Positions 1 through 9,899 of a stretch of 64,000 nucleotides of DNA are shown here, one piece after another. Origin of the DNA: Entoloma clypeatum (taxonomy: Eukaryota > Basidiomycota > Agaricomycetes > Agaricales > Entolomataceae); assembly GCA_963565915.1 (NCBI GenBank), contig OY751494.1, forward strand, positions 1,302,001 to 1,366,000, written 5' to 3'. Position numbers and translations under genes: made by a program. Every line of letters starts with the position of its first letter. Position 1 is the first letter of the stretch. The notes under the pieces were generated by a model. That model was not told where the DNA came from and ran no database searches. It worked only from the letters and a program-made list of their open reading frames with translations.

Positions 1-612
1 TATTCCCTTCAGGAATAGCGGTCATGGGAAAACCCTTTATATGTCAGAAACGTATAAGGTGCGATCAACGTTTCCACATGGAGTGTACTAGGTCAATCCC
101 CTTAGGGACGTCTCATGACAGGTACTTGTCGTAATGACGTTCCCAGGTTCATATGTGAAGAAGTATGACTCAGAACCTAGATCTTTCGATCGGTTCCTTG
201 CCAACCAGGGTAGAGTGGGCAGGTACTCGCTGTTGCCAGCGTTTCCCAAATCCCTCTGCTATCCGGGGCCCATAACCTGTTGAAGTTCCACCTGGGCGTT
301 AGCCGCAGATGTACTGAGCAACCTGCTACAGTGGAAGTACTCTACATAACCGTTCTAGCCACTTACATGGTTTGGGAGGGGTGAGGCTGGTGAGAGCGGT
401 TGAGGCTGGTAAGAGCGATGGAGCTGGTTAAGAGTCAAGAGACAACTTATTGATATTGACAGTTTCCTGGTCTTATATACCGTACTACTGTTTGTACCAA
501 CCAAACAAGTATGTAATGAAGATATGTAAAGGTCACGTGATGTAATCTAATCTAATCTAATCTACGTGATGGGAAAAGTTTCAACACATCCAAGATCATC
601 AAGGATCCTGGG
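1..612. other. 5' flank of the Gypsy element, no gene seen
   Basis: No coding region is supported here. The sequence does not resemble the LTR found at about 5594-6115, so it is not a matching 5' LTR. Around 380-435 there are three degenerate tandem copies of a roughly 19-nt unit containing gaggctggt and agagcg. A short microsatellite lies at 543-562. The junction with the retroelement is unclear: gag can be read from 613, but its usual N-terminal part is absent, so the element is probably truncated within or before this flank. Confidence 0.5.
543..562. repeat. (TAATC)4 microsatellite
   Basis: Four perfect copies of TAATC. The tract is bracketed by two copies of acgtgatg (just before and just after it), so the whole looks like a small insertion or slippage product between two short direct repeats. 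Confidence 0.85.
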
Positions 613-1419
613 ATGTTCAAGGACAGATACACCTTTGACGAGTGGTGGAAAGCCACCAAACTATACATCAGGTTCCAAAAGAGCCTCACAGATGATCAGA
701 AGATTCTTGCAGTACTATCCCGCATGATGGAAGGGTCCGGCAGGCACTGGGCCAGTAACAAGTTAGACGCTCTTGCCGTTGACAACGAGAACATCACCTG
801 GCTAGGTTTTTCCGATGATATCGCCACACGATTCTCCATTGCCAACAAGTTGGTCGCTGCCAAAGCGAGACTCGAAGTCCTGAAACAAGAGAAACGCACT
901 GTTGATGAATTCTTGGATGAATTTGAAGAACTCTTGAAACTGTCAAACCTTGGCGAAGAAACTGGGAAATACATCCTAGAGAAAAACGTCAACCGCAGAA
1001 TCTCTGAACAAGTGGCTAGCGATGGCAAGACGTACACCGATTACGCAAAGGAGATCCGAAACAAGGGACAACAGATGGAAGGACACGCACTGGTCATCCG
1101 AGGTGGCGGCGACATGCGCACCAGATTGGGTACCACTTATGGTGGTCAGGACAAAGCCATGGAGATCGACAAAGCAGGAGTAGCCTGTTGCTACAACTGT
1201 CAATGCTTCGGTCATCTGGCTAAAGACTGTAGCGCTCCAAAGAAGAAAGATAGTTGCAAGTGTTTCAACTGTGACCAAGAAGGCCATATCGCGCGCAACT
1301 GCCGCAAGCCGAAGAAGAACTCCGGAAGGGTTAGGAAGGTGTCCGAAGAAGATGCCGAGAATGATGAAACCACAATCTTAGAAGCCGACGAGAAGGATTT
1401 TCCCGAAGGGTCTGATTAA
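613..1419 (+). CDS. Gag-like protein with two CCHC zinc knuckles (retroelement)
   Basis: A 268-residue open frame. The N-terminal two thirds match a retrotransposon Gag capsid region in style (helical, charged, with WW near residue 11). Near the C-terminus are two CCHC knuckles with C-x2-C-x4-H-x4-C spacing: CYNCQCFGHLAKDC and CFNCDQEGHIARNC, followed by a basic then acidic tail. These bind nucleic acid during particle assembly in this family. The start at 613 is the first ATG in frame, but related Gag proteins usually have more sequence before this block, so the true N-terminus may be lost upstream. Pol follows in a different frame after the TAA at 1417-1419. Confidence 0.75.
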   Translation: MFKDRYTFDEWWKATKLYIRFQKSLTDDQKILAVLSRMMEGSGRHWASNKLDALAVDNENITWLGFSDDIATRFSIANKLVAAKARLEVLKQEKRTVDEFLDEFEELLKLSNLGEETGKYILEKNVNRRISEQVASDGKTYTDYAKEIRNKGQQMEGHALVIRGGGDMRTRLGTTYGGQDKAMEIDKAGVACCYNCQCFGHLAKDCSAPKKKDSCKCFNCDQEGHIARNCRKPKKNSGRVRKVSEEDAENDETTILEADEKDFPEGSD

Positions 1420-1429
1420 ACGACGCTAA

Positions 1430-4400
1430 GTCGCGACCCTTATCTATTAAACGGACTTGCTTGCCCTGTATGACTGCAGAAATAGAACCTATGTCATCCC
1501 TGCCAAGTGAACCGCTGTGTTGACTAAGATTGTGAAGGGAGATAAACCTCCAAAAAGACGAGAGATCAGGCTGTTAGCTCAGCTCAAAACACGATGAGGA
1601 CCAAAGGTTATCCGACCTGAGGTTGACAGCGGATGTGAACGCACATGCATCCATCCCAGAATAGTACGCGAACAGAACCTCCCCACGCGAGGAATACTGC
1701 CCATAGCAATTCTAAATGTGGATGGATCACCAAATCGACAACAGAAAGCAAGCCAACTTGCCGAAGTCAAACTGGATTTGGGAGAACATCAGGAAACCAT
1801 GGAAGCAATGGTACTGGACATTGGAAGAACGGACATGCTCTTGGGACATGACTGGTTGGTACACCACAACCCCACAATCAATTGGACAACCGGTGCGGTA
1901 ACATTTAACCGGTGCCCAACAACATGTCGAACCAAACACTCGGATTTCAGGGTTAACCTTGATGGTCGCAAACACCGGGTTCGCATGGTTGAGCTGCGCG
2001 ACAAAGATGCACCCAAAAAGTCGGATCAGAAATGGAAGCCTGGAGACCCTATTTTGGAAGCTGTCACTCCCACACCACCTCCCACAACCAAATGACCCTC
2101 ATATGTTGAACAATTTGCTCATCTCTTCGAGAAGGAGAACTTTGATAAGATCCCAAAGGAGAGGGAATGAGACCATGGTATCGAACTTACACTGGACGCA
2201 CCAAAGGAACTAGGAGGAAATACATATCCTATGACACAAAAGGAACAAGAGGAATTGGACGCATTCATTGATGAGGGTCTAGCAACAGGAAAGATCCGCC
2301 CATCCAAATCCCCGTATGCCTCCCCTTGCTTCTTCATCAACAAGAAGGATGGCTCCAAACAATTGGTACAAGATTACCACATGGTCAATAAATTCACGGT
2401 CAAAGACAAGTTCCCACTCCCATGAATATCCGATCTCTTGGACGTGCTGAAAGATGCAGTCTACTTCAATAAAATGGACATCATGTGGGACTATAACAAT
2501 GTCTGGATTAAGGAGGGTGATGAATGGAAAGCTGCCTTCCTCACCAGTCGAGGATTGTTTGAACCATTGGTCATGTTTTTCGGTCTTTGCAACTCCCCGG
2601 GAACGTTCTCTTGAATGATGGCTAGTCTATTCCGGGACCAGATCCGCCGACGTATCTGCGTGATCTACATGGATGACATCATGGTTATCGGTAAAACCAA
2701 GGAAGAACTCACGCGAAACACCAAAGAAATCCTACAGATCCTATCGGACAATGATTTGTTCCTAAAGGAGAAGAAGTGTTTATGGGAAGTAACGAAATGT
2801 CCTATATTGGGATATGTGGTTGGTGAGGGACGTGTCGAGATGGAAACTGAGAAGGTGGATACAATCCAAAACTGGCAAGCACCCACATCAAAAAAGGAAG
2901 TTCAGAAGTTCCTTGGATTTGCCAACTTCTATTGACGTTTTATTGAAGGGTACTCAAACATTGCGAAACCTCTCACTGCGCTAACAGGCGGTACGGCATT
3001 TACTTGGGGACCAACAGAGCAGCAAGCCTTTGAAGGTCTCATATGGGCAATTACATCGGCACCAGTCTTGGCATTACCAAAATCAGAGGGACAGTTCAGG
3101 GGTGAAACTGATGCATCGGGCTATGCAATTGGAGCAGTACTCTCTCAGAAGCAAGACGACAAATGGCACCCCATTGCGTTCTTGTCGCGGACCATGTCCG
3201 CGGCTGAACAGAATTACGAGATATACGACAAGGAACTTCTGGCAGTCGTGGAAGCATTGAAAGATTGGAGACACTACCTGCTCGAAGCCAGGGAACGTTT
3301 TGAAATCTTGACCGATCACAAGAACCTGGAATATTTCCGTCGTCCTCAGGACCTGAGTCAACGACAGCGACGCTGGAAAATGAAGTTACAAGACTATGAC
3401 TTCGAATTATGGCATGTGCCCGGCAAGACCAATGCGAAAGCGGACATCCTGTCACGCTTACCCTGGTATGAAGCGGAACTCGAACCACAGGACAGTGACC
3501 AAATGCTCAAGGAGCGACTATTCTTGAAACGGTTGGAATCAGAAGATGTGGTACAAATGGAGATGTTCACAGAGGAACAATTCTTTGAAGGGGGTGAAAC
3601 ATCTAATTCCATCAAAATTAGAAACATCACAACCATCGAAAATCCGTGGATCGCACGCATCAAGGGTTCAAACCACATGGAGACAGAAGTAGCCCAGGGT
3701 CTAAACAAGAATCCTCATTGGTATCAACAGGAAAACGGCATCACATATGCAGGCGAACGAGTCTATGTCCCGCCAGATCCACAACTACGACAAGAGTTGA
3801 TGTTCGAAGCGCATGACTCACCAGTGGCTGGACACCCAGGACAGTACCGAACGCATGAACTCCTCACTCGCATGTACTGGTGGCCTACCATCTTGCATGA
3901 TGTGAAGAAGTACGTAAAAGGTTGCGACACCTGTCAACGCAACAAGATCAACAGACAGAAACGACACGCTCCACTACATCCCCATGCAGCACCAAGTCAC
4001 CCATGGGAAGACATAGGGATAGACGTTGTGGGACCGATACCAGAATCTGATGGAAAAAACGCAATTCTGGTCATCACGGATAGACATTCAAAGATGCTTC
4101 ACCTCATTCCGACAACCATGGAACTATCGGCTGAAGGATTAGCCAAGATCTATCGGGATCAGATATGGAAGCTTCATGGGATCCCCAAGAAGATCATCAG
4201 CGATAGGGGACCGCAGTTCGCCGCGAAGTTCATGGAGATACTCTGCCGCATGTTAGGGATCAAGAGGAACCTGTCCACCGCATACCACCCACAGACTGAT
4301 GGACAGGCCGAGCGATCGCATCAGGAAACAGAAGCATTCTTACGAAACTTTGTCAACCATCTACAGGATGATTGGGCTGAATGGATCGCAATCGCAGAGT

Positions 4401-5068
4401 TCCAGTACAATGACAAAGAACATCAGGCAACGAAGCACACCCCATTCTACCTCAACTACGGTTTACATCCTTGGAAGGGAGAACTCGTGTTAGAAGATAC
4501 CAATCCGGCTGCCAACGACTTCTTGAAAAAACTCAAACAGGCACGAGAAGAAGCCAATGCTGCGCTGAAACAAGCACAGGATCAGATGAAGAAGACAGTT
4601 GACACACGGCGAAATCCGTCTCGGGACTACCGCATCGGAGACAAGGTGTGGCTGGAAGGGACTAACATCAGGACTGATCGTCCCTCAAAGAAACTTGATG
4701 CACTCCGACATGGACCATTCAAAGTTCTGGAGAAGAAAGGGGCTAGCATGTATCTTCTTGACCTTCCGAAGACTTGGAAGATGATTCATCCGGTGTTCAA
4801 TGAGACCCTGTTGTCACCATACGAAACCCCGAAGTATGCCATCCAGAAGAGGAAACCAGCTCCAGACCCGGTCATCGTCGAAGGGCGGGAAGAGTATCAT
4901 GTGTCCGCGATTCTGGATTCTCGGAAGTTCCGCGGAAAGATCCAGTATCTCGTCCAATGGGAAGGGTATGGTCCAGAAGAGAACACGTGGGAACCTCGGA
5001 CTAACGTCCAGAACGCTCAAAACTTGATCCGTGATTTCCATCGGCAAAACCCGTCACGTCCACGATAA
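1430..5068 (+). pseudogene. Pol polyprotein (PR-RT-RNaseH-IN-chromodomain) with seven in-frame TGA stops
   Basis: One continuous frame, no frameshift seen. The aspartic protease has the DSG active-site motif coded at 1625-1633. RT keeps YMDD (about 2666-2680) although flanking residues are altered. RNase H begins near 3107 (TDASG). Integrase has the HHCC zinc-binding region near 3810-3945 and DDE-type blocks (IDVVGP, SDRGPQF, HPQTDGQAERSHQE). The chromodomain is at about 4893-5040 (LVQWEGYGPEENTWEP). Stops are TGA at 1508, 1595, 2093, 2168, 2423, 2612 and 2933. Several sit where the family has Arg (CGA) or Trp (TGG), for example before the second Arg of FYRRF. The part from 3068 to 5068 is fully open (666 codons from an internal ATG). 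Confidence 0.85.
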
Positions 5069-5190
5069 AAGACAACCGTTGGAATCAGCAACAGCATCAA
5101 CCTCATCAGTCAAAAACCCACCGAGTTCTCCGCTCCATCTTCAATATAGCTACTCCATTCTTCCTCTATCTCTCCAACATCCTCCGCACC

Positions 5191-5559
5191 ATGTCCACCG
5201 CCACCGTCACCACCACATCCACTGAAACCAACCCCGCCATCACTGCCCTCATGGGTGAAGCCCTCTCCATGAGAGACCAGATCCACACGCTAGAAGCCTC
5301 GCTCGCCGACATCCTGCATCGACAGATGCACATCCGCCTCCATTCTTTATCTGACCTCCCCGTCGCACCAACCCCCGAAGAAAAACAAATCCTCGGGAAC
5401 TACACCCGTACGCTGGTCATTGAAAACCGGCACATCTGACTAGCCGTCCGGAGTCTCGAGCTCGCCGTCGCCATCAACGAAGAGCTAATAGACGATTGGA
5501 GCCTCAAGGAGAATGGCTCCTGGCCAAACAACGATGATGCCGGAGGATGGGGACAATGA
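5191..5559 (+). pseudogene. Small third ORF of the retroelement, one internal TGA
   Basis: An ATG at 5191 opens a frame rich in Thr and Ala, then a probable coiled-coil segment (MRDQIHTLEASLADIL). TGA at 5437-5439 interrupts it. The same frame continues with similar helical, Glu/Leu-rich composition to a TGA at 5557. The interrupting codon is again a TGA, as in pol, and could have been CGA. I do not recognise the family; its position between chromodomain and LTR suggests it is an accessory ORF of the element. It may also be chance coding. Confidence 0.4.
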
Positions 5560-5580
5560 CTCTGTGAGGACACAGAGCTT

Positions 5581-5593
5581 GAGGAGGGGAACA
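5581..5593 (+). other. Polypurine tract
   Basis: The purine-rich run gaggaggggaaca lies directly before the TGTTACGG start of the 3' LTR. This is the expected place for the plus-strand primer used in reverse transcription. Confidence 0.6.
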
Positions 5594-6115
5594 TGTTACG
5601 GACTTACCGGTTTGTATGTTACGCACTTTTCCCTTGCATTGTACCTTCATTATTTCTTTGACTCATCGGACCGCTTATTCATTTACCTTTACTCTACCAT
5701 TCTCCTTTAGTATACTTCGCTCCCGCGCTGACTCGCACTCCGCAGTAGGGATTACTCAGTCCGCAGTCGTCTGACTCACTTCGCACTGCCTTTCCGCAGT
5801 TACTGACTCATCCGCACTGCCTTCCGCAGCTACTGACTCACTCGCTACCGCTCGTAGCCAGTACTATATAAACCCCATGTACCATAGCTACATTCCTTAG
5901 ATTTAGCAATCACTTTGCTCTTCGCCTTTCCACTTCCTGCATACTCTGCCCGAACCTTGGAACGGTTTGTTAAGCATAACACAATTCTGCCAAATAGAAT
6001 ACAAGTAGAATCAACATTCAATGTGTTCCTGATAGTCAGTTTGGTTATAAGTGCTCGTGTTCAGCTTGCACCAGATCCACCACGATTTGAGGGAAATACT
6101 CTGTTTATGTAATCA
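5594..6115 (+). repeat. 3' LTR (right edge approximate)
   Basis: Begins TGTTACGG right after the polypurine tract. It contains a TATA box (tatataaa, 5865-5872) about 270 bp in, as expected for a U3 promoter, preceded by repeats built from ctgactca and cgcactgcctt. The region after the TATA box is AT-richer and fits R/U5. Without a 5' LTR the end cannot be fixed; I place it before the sequence tcaaattggcgcg near 6113. Confidence 0.6.
5659..5840 (+). promoter_or_regulatory. Four TGACTCA (Gcn4/AP-1-type) sites in the LTR U3
   Basis: Exact TGACTCA occurs at 5659-5665, 5772-5778, 5804-5810 and 5834-5840, with a near match (TGACTCG) at 5719. The last three are spaced 32 and 30 bp apart and the last ends 24 bp before the TATA box. 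TGACTCA is the known recognition sequence of fungal bZIP activators of the Gcn4/AP-1 class. Seen: the sites. Inferred: that they regulate this LTR. Confidence 0.5.
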
Positions 6116-6134
6116 AATTGGCGCGTCTCGACGT

Positions 6135-6550
6135 CACTCCTGACACTGAAAAGTTTTTCTGGAGGAAAAATTCCTTATGAAAGAGGAATCCTCTTTCCTT
6201 TGAGTATATCTTTAAGAAAGATACAAAGTATTTTATATGGAAATTTTCAAGAAACATGTGATGTTTTTTCCAAACATTTTTGGCCAAAAAACTTTTTGTT
6301 TATCCTACAGTTTTTCTTGAGGAAAACCTAGATCCATTGTTTGAACAATGGAATAAGTTTATCTTTCAGAAAAACTCTTGGAAAAATGAAAAGTTTTACC
6401 AGAAGAAATACTTTGGAAACACATTATATGTTTCCTAAAATTTTCTATATGAAATACTTTGTATTTTTCTCAAAGATACACCCAAAGGAAAGAGGATTCC
6501 TCTTTCACAATAGATTTTTCCTCCAGAAAAACTTACCAGTGTCAGGAGTG
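6135..6550. mobile_element. Fold-back (MITE-like) element, palindromic over its whole length
   Basis: The left end CACTCCTGACACTG (6135-6148) is the exact reverse complement of the right end (6537-6550). The similarity runs on inward through both arms of about 200 bp, with interruptions, to a central hairpin ccattgtt/aacaatgg near 6333-6350. Each arm also holds its own small palindrome (gaaagagga..tcctctttc). The element is AT-rich, non-coding and flanked by cgt on both sides (6132-6134 and 6551-6553), a possible 3-bp target duplication. No transposase is present, so it would be non-autonomous. Confidence 0.7.
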
Positions 6551-7500
6551 CGTAGCAACAAATCAACTGCCTTCAACCGTTCAACAAAACTCCTGTCCTC
6601 CCTCCCGAAAAACACTTCCCCCACCCCAATACATGTATGGGAAATCTCAAAAAGATTTTCCGGTGGAGTCCACACAGGAAACGGTCAGCTTCCCAACAAG
6701 AAAATGCTTCATCCCTCAGATCTTCTACCACAATGCTATGGGACACAGATGGGAAGATACCTCTGAAGAGCAAACTTCCAAACAAGGCCCTCAAGGTTGC
6801 TGCATTGAAAGACGCGATAGAACGATTCAATAGGCTAGGGAGGGGAGTCGGAACCAACTCACAGCCCGATCAAGGCAGTGGCGAGGCATCTGGAAGCATG
6901 GATGGACCTGAGGAGGATGATAGTGACGATGAAATGCTATTATACCATTAACTAAGCTGCAACCTGGTTGTAATTGTACTTTACCTGGACATATAATAGT
7001 AGTTCCGAACTTATTTGTCGTGCGGGGGCATCGAAATAAGGAGAAGAACGCGAGAGGAACATCGATCGCGAGGATTTGCCCCAGAAAACGCAGTTTGGTC
7101 ATTACATAAGCTCACACATTTCGAATCGAGGTTGCCAGAGCCCATTGTGGGTAAGGGTACAATTCAGCCGCCTACTGTCTTCGGCCAGCGGTGACTATTG
7201 TCGTCACTTCTACCAAGGTTCCACGCCGCCGACGAGCCCCCGATGGTCGACGTCGTCACCTTTACGTAGGTGGCGATAGGAGCGAGGTCGTCATTGTAGT
7301 CGCCATCGCATCTGCCATAACCATCCCACTTCTGCGCGTATTGACACGATCTCGTGGACCTGGACGGTAACACGTCTCACACATCCCCTGCTTGCCAACA
7401 CCCATGGCCCGGTGTATCATACATCCATCCAAACCGCGGCCGGCGCTCTCACAGTATAAACCCCCGCGCTATTTCCCCTTCATGTCGCCAGGCCAGTTCA
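6551..7500. other. Gene-poor stretch, no supported gene
   Basis: A short open frame on the plus strand ends at 6951. From about 6733 it encodes a basic then acidic peptide finishing in a Asp/Glu-rich tail. I do not recognise it and no splice partners are convincing. The rest shows nothing I can support. Confidence 0.4.
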
Positions 7501-7519
7501 CTATCATCGCCGAGCCCAG

Positions 7520-9230
7520 ATGTTCAACGTTCTCCATCTCCTAAACCCACATCTTCATGACCTGCATGCCGTCCACTGCGCGTTTCGAACATCGACACCC
7601 CCCAACCCCTTCTCTTATTCCTCATCTAACGAACTCGACTCGGACCAACCACGTCAGGGACACCCAGATCTTGGACCGTGATGGTCGCGCGTACTTGAAG
7701 CCGGAAAACATCCTGTAGCCCTTTTGCTGCCCCATGTATGTGCAACATGGCGCAATCTTGCCACCACCAGTCCTCTCTTGTGGACACATCTTTCCAGTCG
7801 TCCCACCTTGCCGGCGGAACCTGGTTCCCTTGTGGTTGAAAAGGCTCCGCTCCTGACGAACTGATTTACAGATCAGAGTTTCCTACAAGCAGTCGTTCCT
7901 TTGGCAAGTTCCCCGCAAATACCATCCTCCTCACCAGCATCGTATGGCACTATACCGCACACTCGCTGATCATTTTCCCCGATGTCGAAGCCACTTAATC
8001 GATGTTGAGGACTTTGGTGTTGACCTCGGAAAGCGCCGCGGTATCATCTGCCAATTCTTGAAGAAGTTTCAGTTCCCCTCCCCTTCTGCCGCATCTCGAA
8101 CTGCTGTCCCTGAACATCAAAACAGAACCTGAAGACGCCTTCGGAACTGTCTTTCTCCAGGGTTTGCCTGCACTCAAGGCTGTCCAGCTTGGAATGCGGC
8201 TTCTACCTCCTCCTTTACTCAGGTAACCTCGCTTCACTTGCACCTGAATATCATGAAATTCATGGACGTCCATCATATCTTATCCCAATTTCGATTATTG
8301 CAAATGCTCGTCATGTATCACGCGTCACGACCAGGCCATCATACCCTGTGTCTCTCTACCCCCCATACGATTACTGCGTCTCGCCTCTATCTAAATATTC
8401 GGAGACGTGAGCGATATTTCTCCGGTTCTCCTGTTGGTATCAGCTCCCGCCATCAAACAGATGGTTTTTTCTCCCCAGGTTCTGAAAAACCCTCCCAGGC
8501 GGCCAGCGCTGGCCAGCCGGAAAGTACATAACAGGTTCACGCCTTGAGGAAATTGCCGACTTTTTTCCCCAAGCTAAAGAGGTCTTGTTAATAGGTTCCG
8601 ACATTTAAGGAGCTCTATCCTTCCTTCGTATATTTGAAGGAAAGAAAACACATTCTGAAATGGAGTACGCCGCGGCGCACATATGGAAACGACCCTTATC
8701 CGTTGCTTGGTGGATGACATCTGCGATACTGTCTCATTTCGATAATAGCTGCCGGGTCGTCTCGCTTTCGCATACAGAATCAGACAGTATCCTGGAGCAT
8801 ACGCTTGTCTTGGTCGATTCAACTACTCCTGACATGAAACCCGTTCCTGCTATCCTCCCGAGGGCCAGATTCGAGGGATATGTTGTACAGGCGGCATTCC
8901 TGGGCATGGAGCAGTGGTACCAGTGGACGAAGGAGAGGTCGGCCCTGACATGAATCATGTGGCTTTGGGCAAAGGATGAGGTCTATCATCCACAGTGAGT
9001 GAAACACTTATCGGCGTATGCGCCCGCACCCAGACAACTTCTTGAGATCTACTTTGTCAGAATGTCCTTGGAAGGAGAACCCCAACTCTTCACTGGAGCT
9101 TTTTGACTTCCTTGGCCCATTAGCAAGAATGTGCTTTGGTACGCGTTTTCTCTGCGTCAAATCGGGTCAAGATCCTGCATTCGATTTATAAAGTGGACCT
9201 GGATCCAGCTGACCTGCCTCTCTCGGGGAC
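7520..9230 (+). pseudogene. Possible decayed F-box/LRR-type gene(s)
   Basis: Short plus-strand stretches look like pieces of the Leu-rich F-box proteins that are abundant in mushroom genomes. The clearest is about 8100-8330, where LPALKAVQLG is followed after a short break by LHLNIMKF and an HHILSQFRLLQMLV motif. A further open piece lies at 8660-8953. They are in different frames and broken by stops, and no complete exon chain could be built. Weakly supported; it could also be chance open sequence. Confidence 0.25.
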
Positions 9231-9899
9231 GTCTTACAAGCGGTGACGAAAGGTGATTTGCTGAACGTCTCGCAACCGCAACGCGCAACGTTGCATTACT
9301 TTCTTTTCGCCTCAAATTTCCGAACCTTTGAATCCCGTCCTCCTGTCACGGTCTCATACAAGGTCCCTACCTTCTTCCTCCGTTGCCTCGTTGTGGCACA
9401 CTTCCGTCAGCAGCAACTTGAAGAACAGAAAGAATTGGCTGCGTTTCTCTCCATCTCCTGAGATAGCCTGGATACCTTCTGAGCGCCACAGCTGCCGACA
9501 TTCTTGAGTCCTCGGAGTGGGCCCTATCTTTGCCATGCTTCTGACAAGTCCGCGTTCCGACTTGGTCCAGATCTGCGCAAGGTTTCCCAACGTGGACCTT
9601 TTCCCGTGGGGATACCTCATTTCTCAAAATAAGCAAAGGATTACATTTTTACAAACTAAGTACGCGTCTAACACTTTGTTGGTATATGTCTCCCGTCTCA
9701 TTGCATTGTTGAAGATGAATCAGGTTTTATGTAATACTTGGATTCATTAAAGTAATTATACGTGGTTTTGTGGGGACAAAGACAATGAATTACATTAATA
9801 TAACGTGGGGCATGTGTGTGGAAGATAGCAGCAGTAGCTACTTACATAGAATCAGGAAAGATTATGAAAGACGACATCTTCCACACTCCTGAGAACTTT
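9231..9899. other. Intergenic, no gene seen
   Basis: Only short overlapping open frames on both strands with no family resemblance. The part after about 9630 is AT-rich, as expected next to the 3' end of the minus-strand gene that follows. Confidence 0.4.

Larger units (their letters stand above)
613..6115 (+). mobile_element. Degenerate Ty3/Gypsy chromovirus-type LTR retrotransposon
   Basis: The order gag, protease, reverse transcriptase, RNase H, integrase, chromodomain is visible on the plus strand, followed by a small extra ORF, a purine-rich tract (5581-5593) and a 3' LTR starting with TGT at 5594. Integrase after RNase H plus a C-terminal chromodomain are the marks of Ty3/Gypsy chromoviruses. 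No 5' LTR is recognisable upstream. Pol keeps one frame from about 1430 to 5068 but carries seven in-frame TGA codons, so the copy cannot make full Pol by normal translation. The right border is approximate because there is no second LTR to compare with; a separate fold-back element starts at 6135. Confidence 0.85.

Noticed and set aside
1508..2935. TGA read through or recoded in the retroelement pol
   Set aside because: The stops fall at codons that are Arg CGA or Trp TGG in the family, the pattern of transition mutations, and nuclear genes in the window use TGA as a normal stop.
5594..6134. 5' LTR and primer-binding site of a second Gypsy element starting here
   Set aside because: The LTR is preceded by a polypurine tract, fitting a 3' LTR. 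The sequence after it (aattggcgcgtctcgac) is only loosely like a primer-binding site and no gag follows the fold-back element.
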